From NCBI GenBank assembly GCA_040381075.1, contig JBEIHX010000017.1, forward strand, positions 1 to 64,000: DNA of 64,000 nt. The letters are read 5' to 3'. Position 1 is the first letter of the stretch. The number at the start of each line of letters is the position of its first letter. Shown here piece after piece: positions 63,844-64,000 of this stretch. The position numbers and the translations under genes were made by a program. Source of the DNA: JBEIHX01 sp040381075 (GTDB lineage: Bacteria; Pseudomonadota; Alphaproteobacteria; Caulobacterales; Aquidulcibacteraceae). The notes beneath the pieces are model-generated. The model was not told the DNA's origin. It did no database searches and was given only the letters and a program-made list of their open reading frames with translations.

Positions 63844-64000
63844 AATGGGCATAATTCGCATTATACTTCTCAGGAATATTCAACGTGCGAATATGACCAG
63901 TTGAGCGCCGCATCGGAGGACTGCAGGTGCGAGATCAAGCACGCCGTCCAGATCGCCAAGGTAATCCCAGACACGTCGATGCGTTGAGGGGTCGTGCGCA
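63844..64000. other. Right window edge, no gene recognised
   Basis: The region contains further TTCGCA / TGCGAATA half-sites near 63855-63893 that may belong to the hipBA operator. After about 63895 GC content rises again and nothing else is visible. Confidence 0.3.

Larger units (their letters stand above)
60282..64000. mobile_element. Genomic-island segment (integrase remnant, IS5 fragment, hipBA), right end outside window
   Basis: After the kynU-VOC end, housekeeping genes stop and a tyrosine integrase, an IS5-family fragment, an orphan antitoxin and a hipBA module follow. GC content drops visibly in the intergenic parts (60282-60400, 63760-63900). No attachment-site repeat could be identified, because the other end is not in the window. 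No tRNA gene sits at the boundary. Confidence 0.6.

Overview
The window is about 64 kb of GC-rich DNA, roughly two-thirds G+C by eye, with the gene content of an alphaproteobacterium: DUF2336, DUF3035, a short RNase D, a CheY-CheZ pair, UbiE, and a KynB-KynU pair behind ileS-lspA. A marine, Parvularcula- or Hyphomonas-like lineage would fit, but that is inference. No rRNA or tRNA gene was seen.

1-26 kb: a surface-protein and type I secretion locus. A giant cadherin-repeat protein runs off the left edge (at least 2468 residues are inside). Around it lie an Ala-rich unknown protein, a diguanylate cyclase with a degenerate EAL domain, an IS110-family element, an HlyD-type adaptor, a peptidase-like ABC exporter, a MotB/TolR-like plus MotA/ExbB-like proton-channel pair, a PilZ protein, a TolC-type outer-membrane protein with a low-complexity extension of about 730 residues, a DUF2336 protein and an unknown protein. 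The set resembles Salmonella SPI-4 (SiiA-F) in logic: a giant adhesin, its type I secretion system (T1SS) and an inner-membrane proton channel. Here c-di-GMP components are added. This is the most interesting system in the window.

26-60 kb: mostly housekeeping and metabolism. In order: aldo/keto reductase with a TIGR04076 protein, RNase D, acnA, DNA ligase-nudC-DUF1993, an NTF2-like protein, purA and a PagL-like deacylase, EVE and SDR proteins, a Tat-type carbonic anhydrase lacking a key Arg, an Nfu-type Fe-S carrier, mutM/ubiE, bfd and bacterioferritin, a probable small RNA, an XRE regulator, a hisN-like phosphatase, an acyl-CoA synthetase, tenA, a DUF3035 lipoprotein, a malyl-CoA-lyase-like enzyme, cheY-cheZ, maoC-ribF, and ileS-lspA-kynB-kynU.

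60-64 kb: a decayed genomic-island edge. It holds a VOC gene whose end diverges at the junction, a tyrosine integrase cut off by an IS5-family fragment, an orphan HigA-like antitoxin and a hipBA module with inverted-repeat operators.

A recurrent feature is a set of short tandem arrays (12-16 bp units, 3-8 copies) at gene boundaries or in gene tails. One of them triplicates a ribosome-binding site plus start codon.
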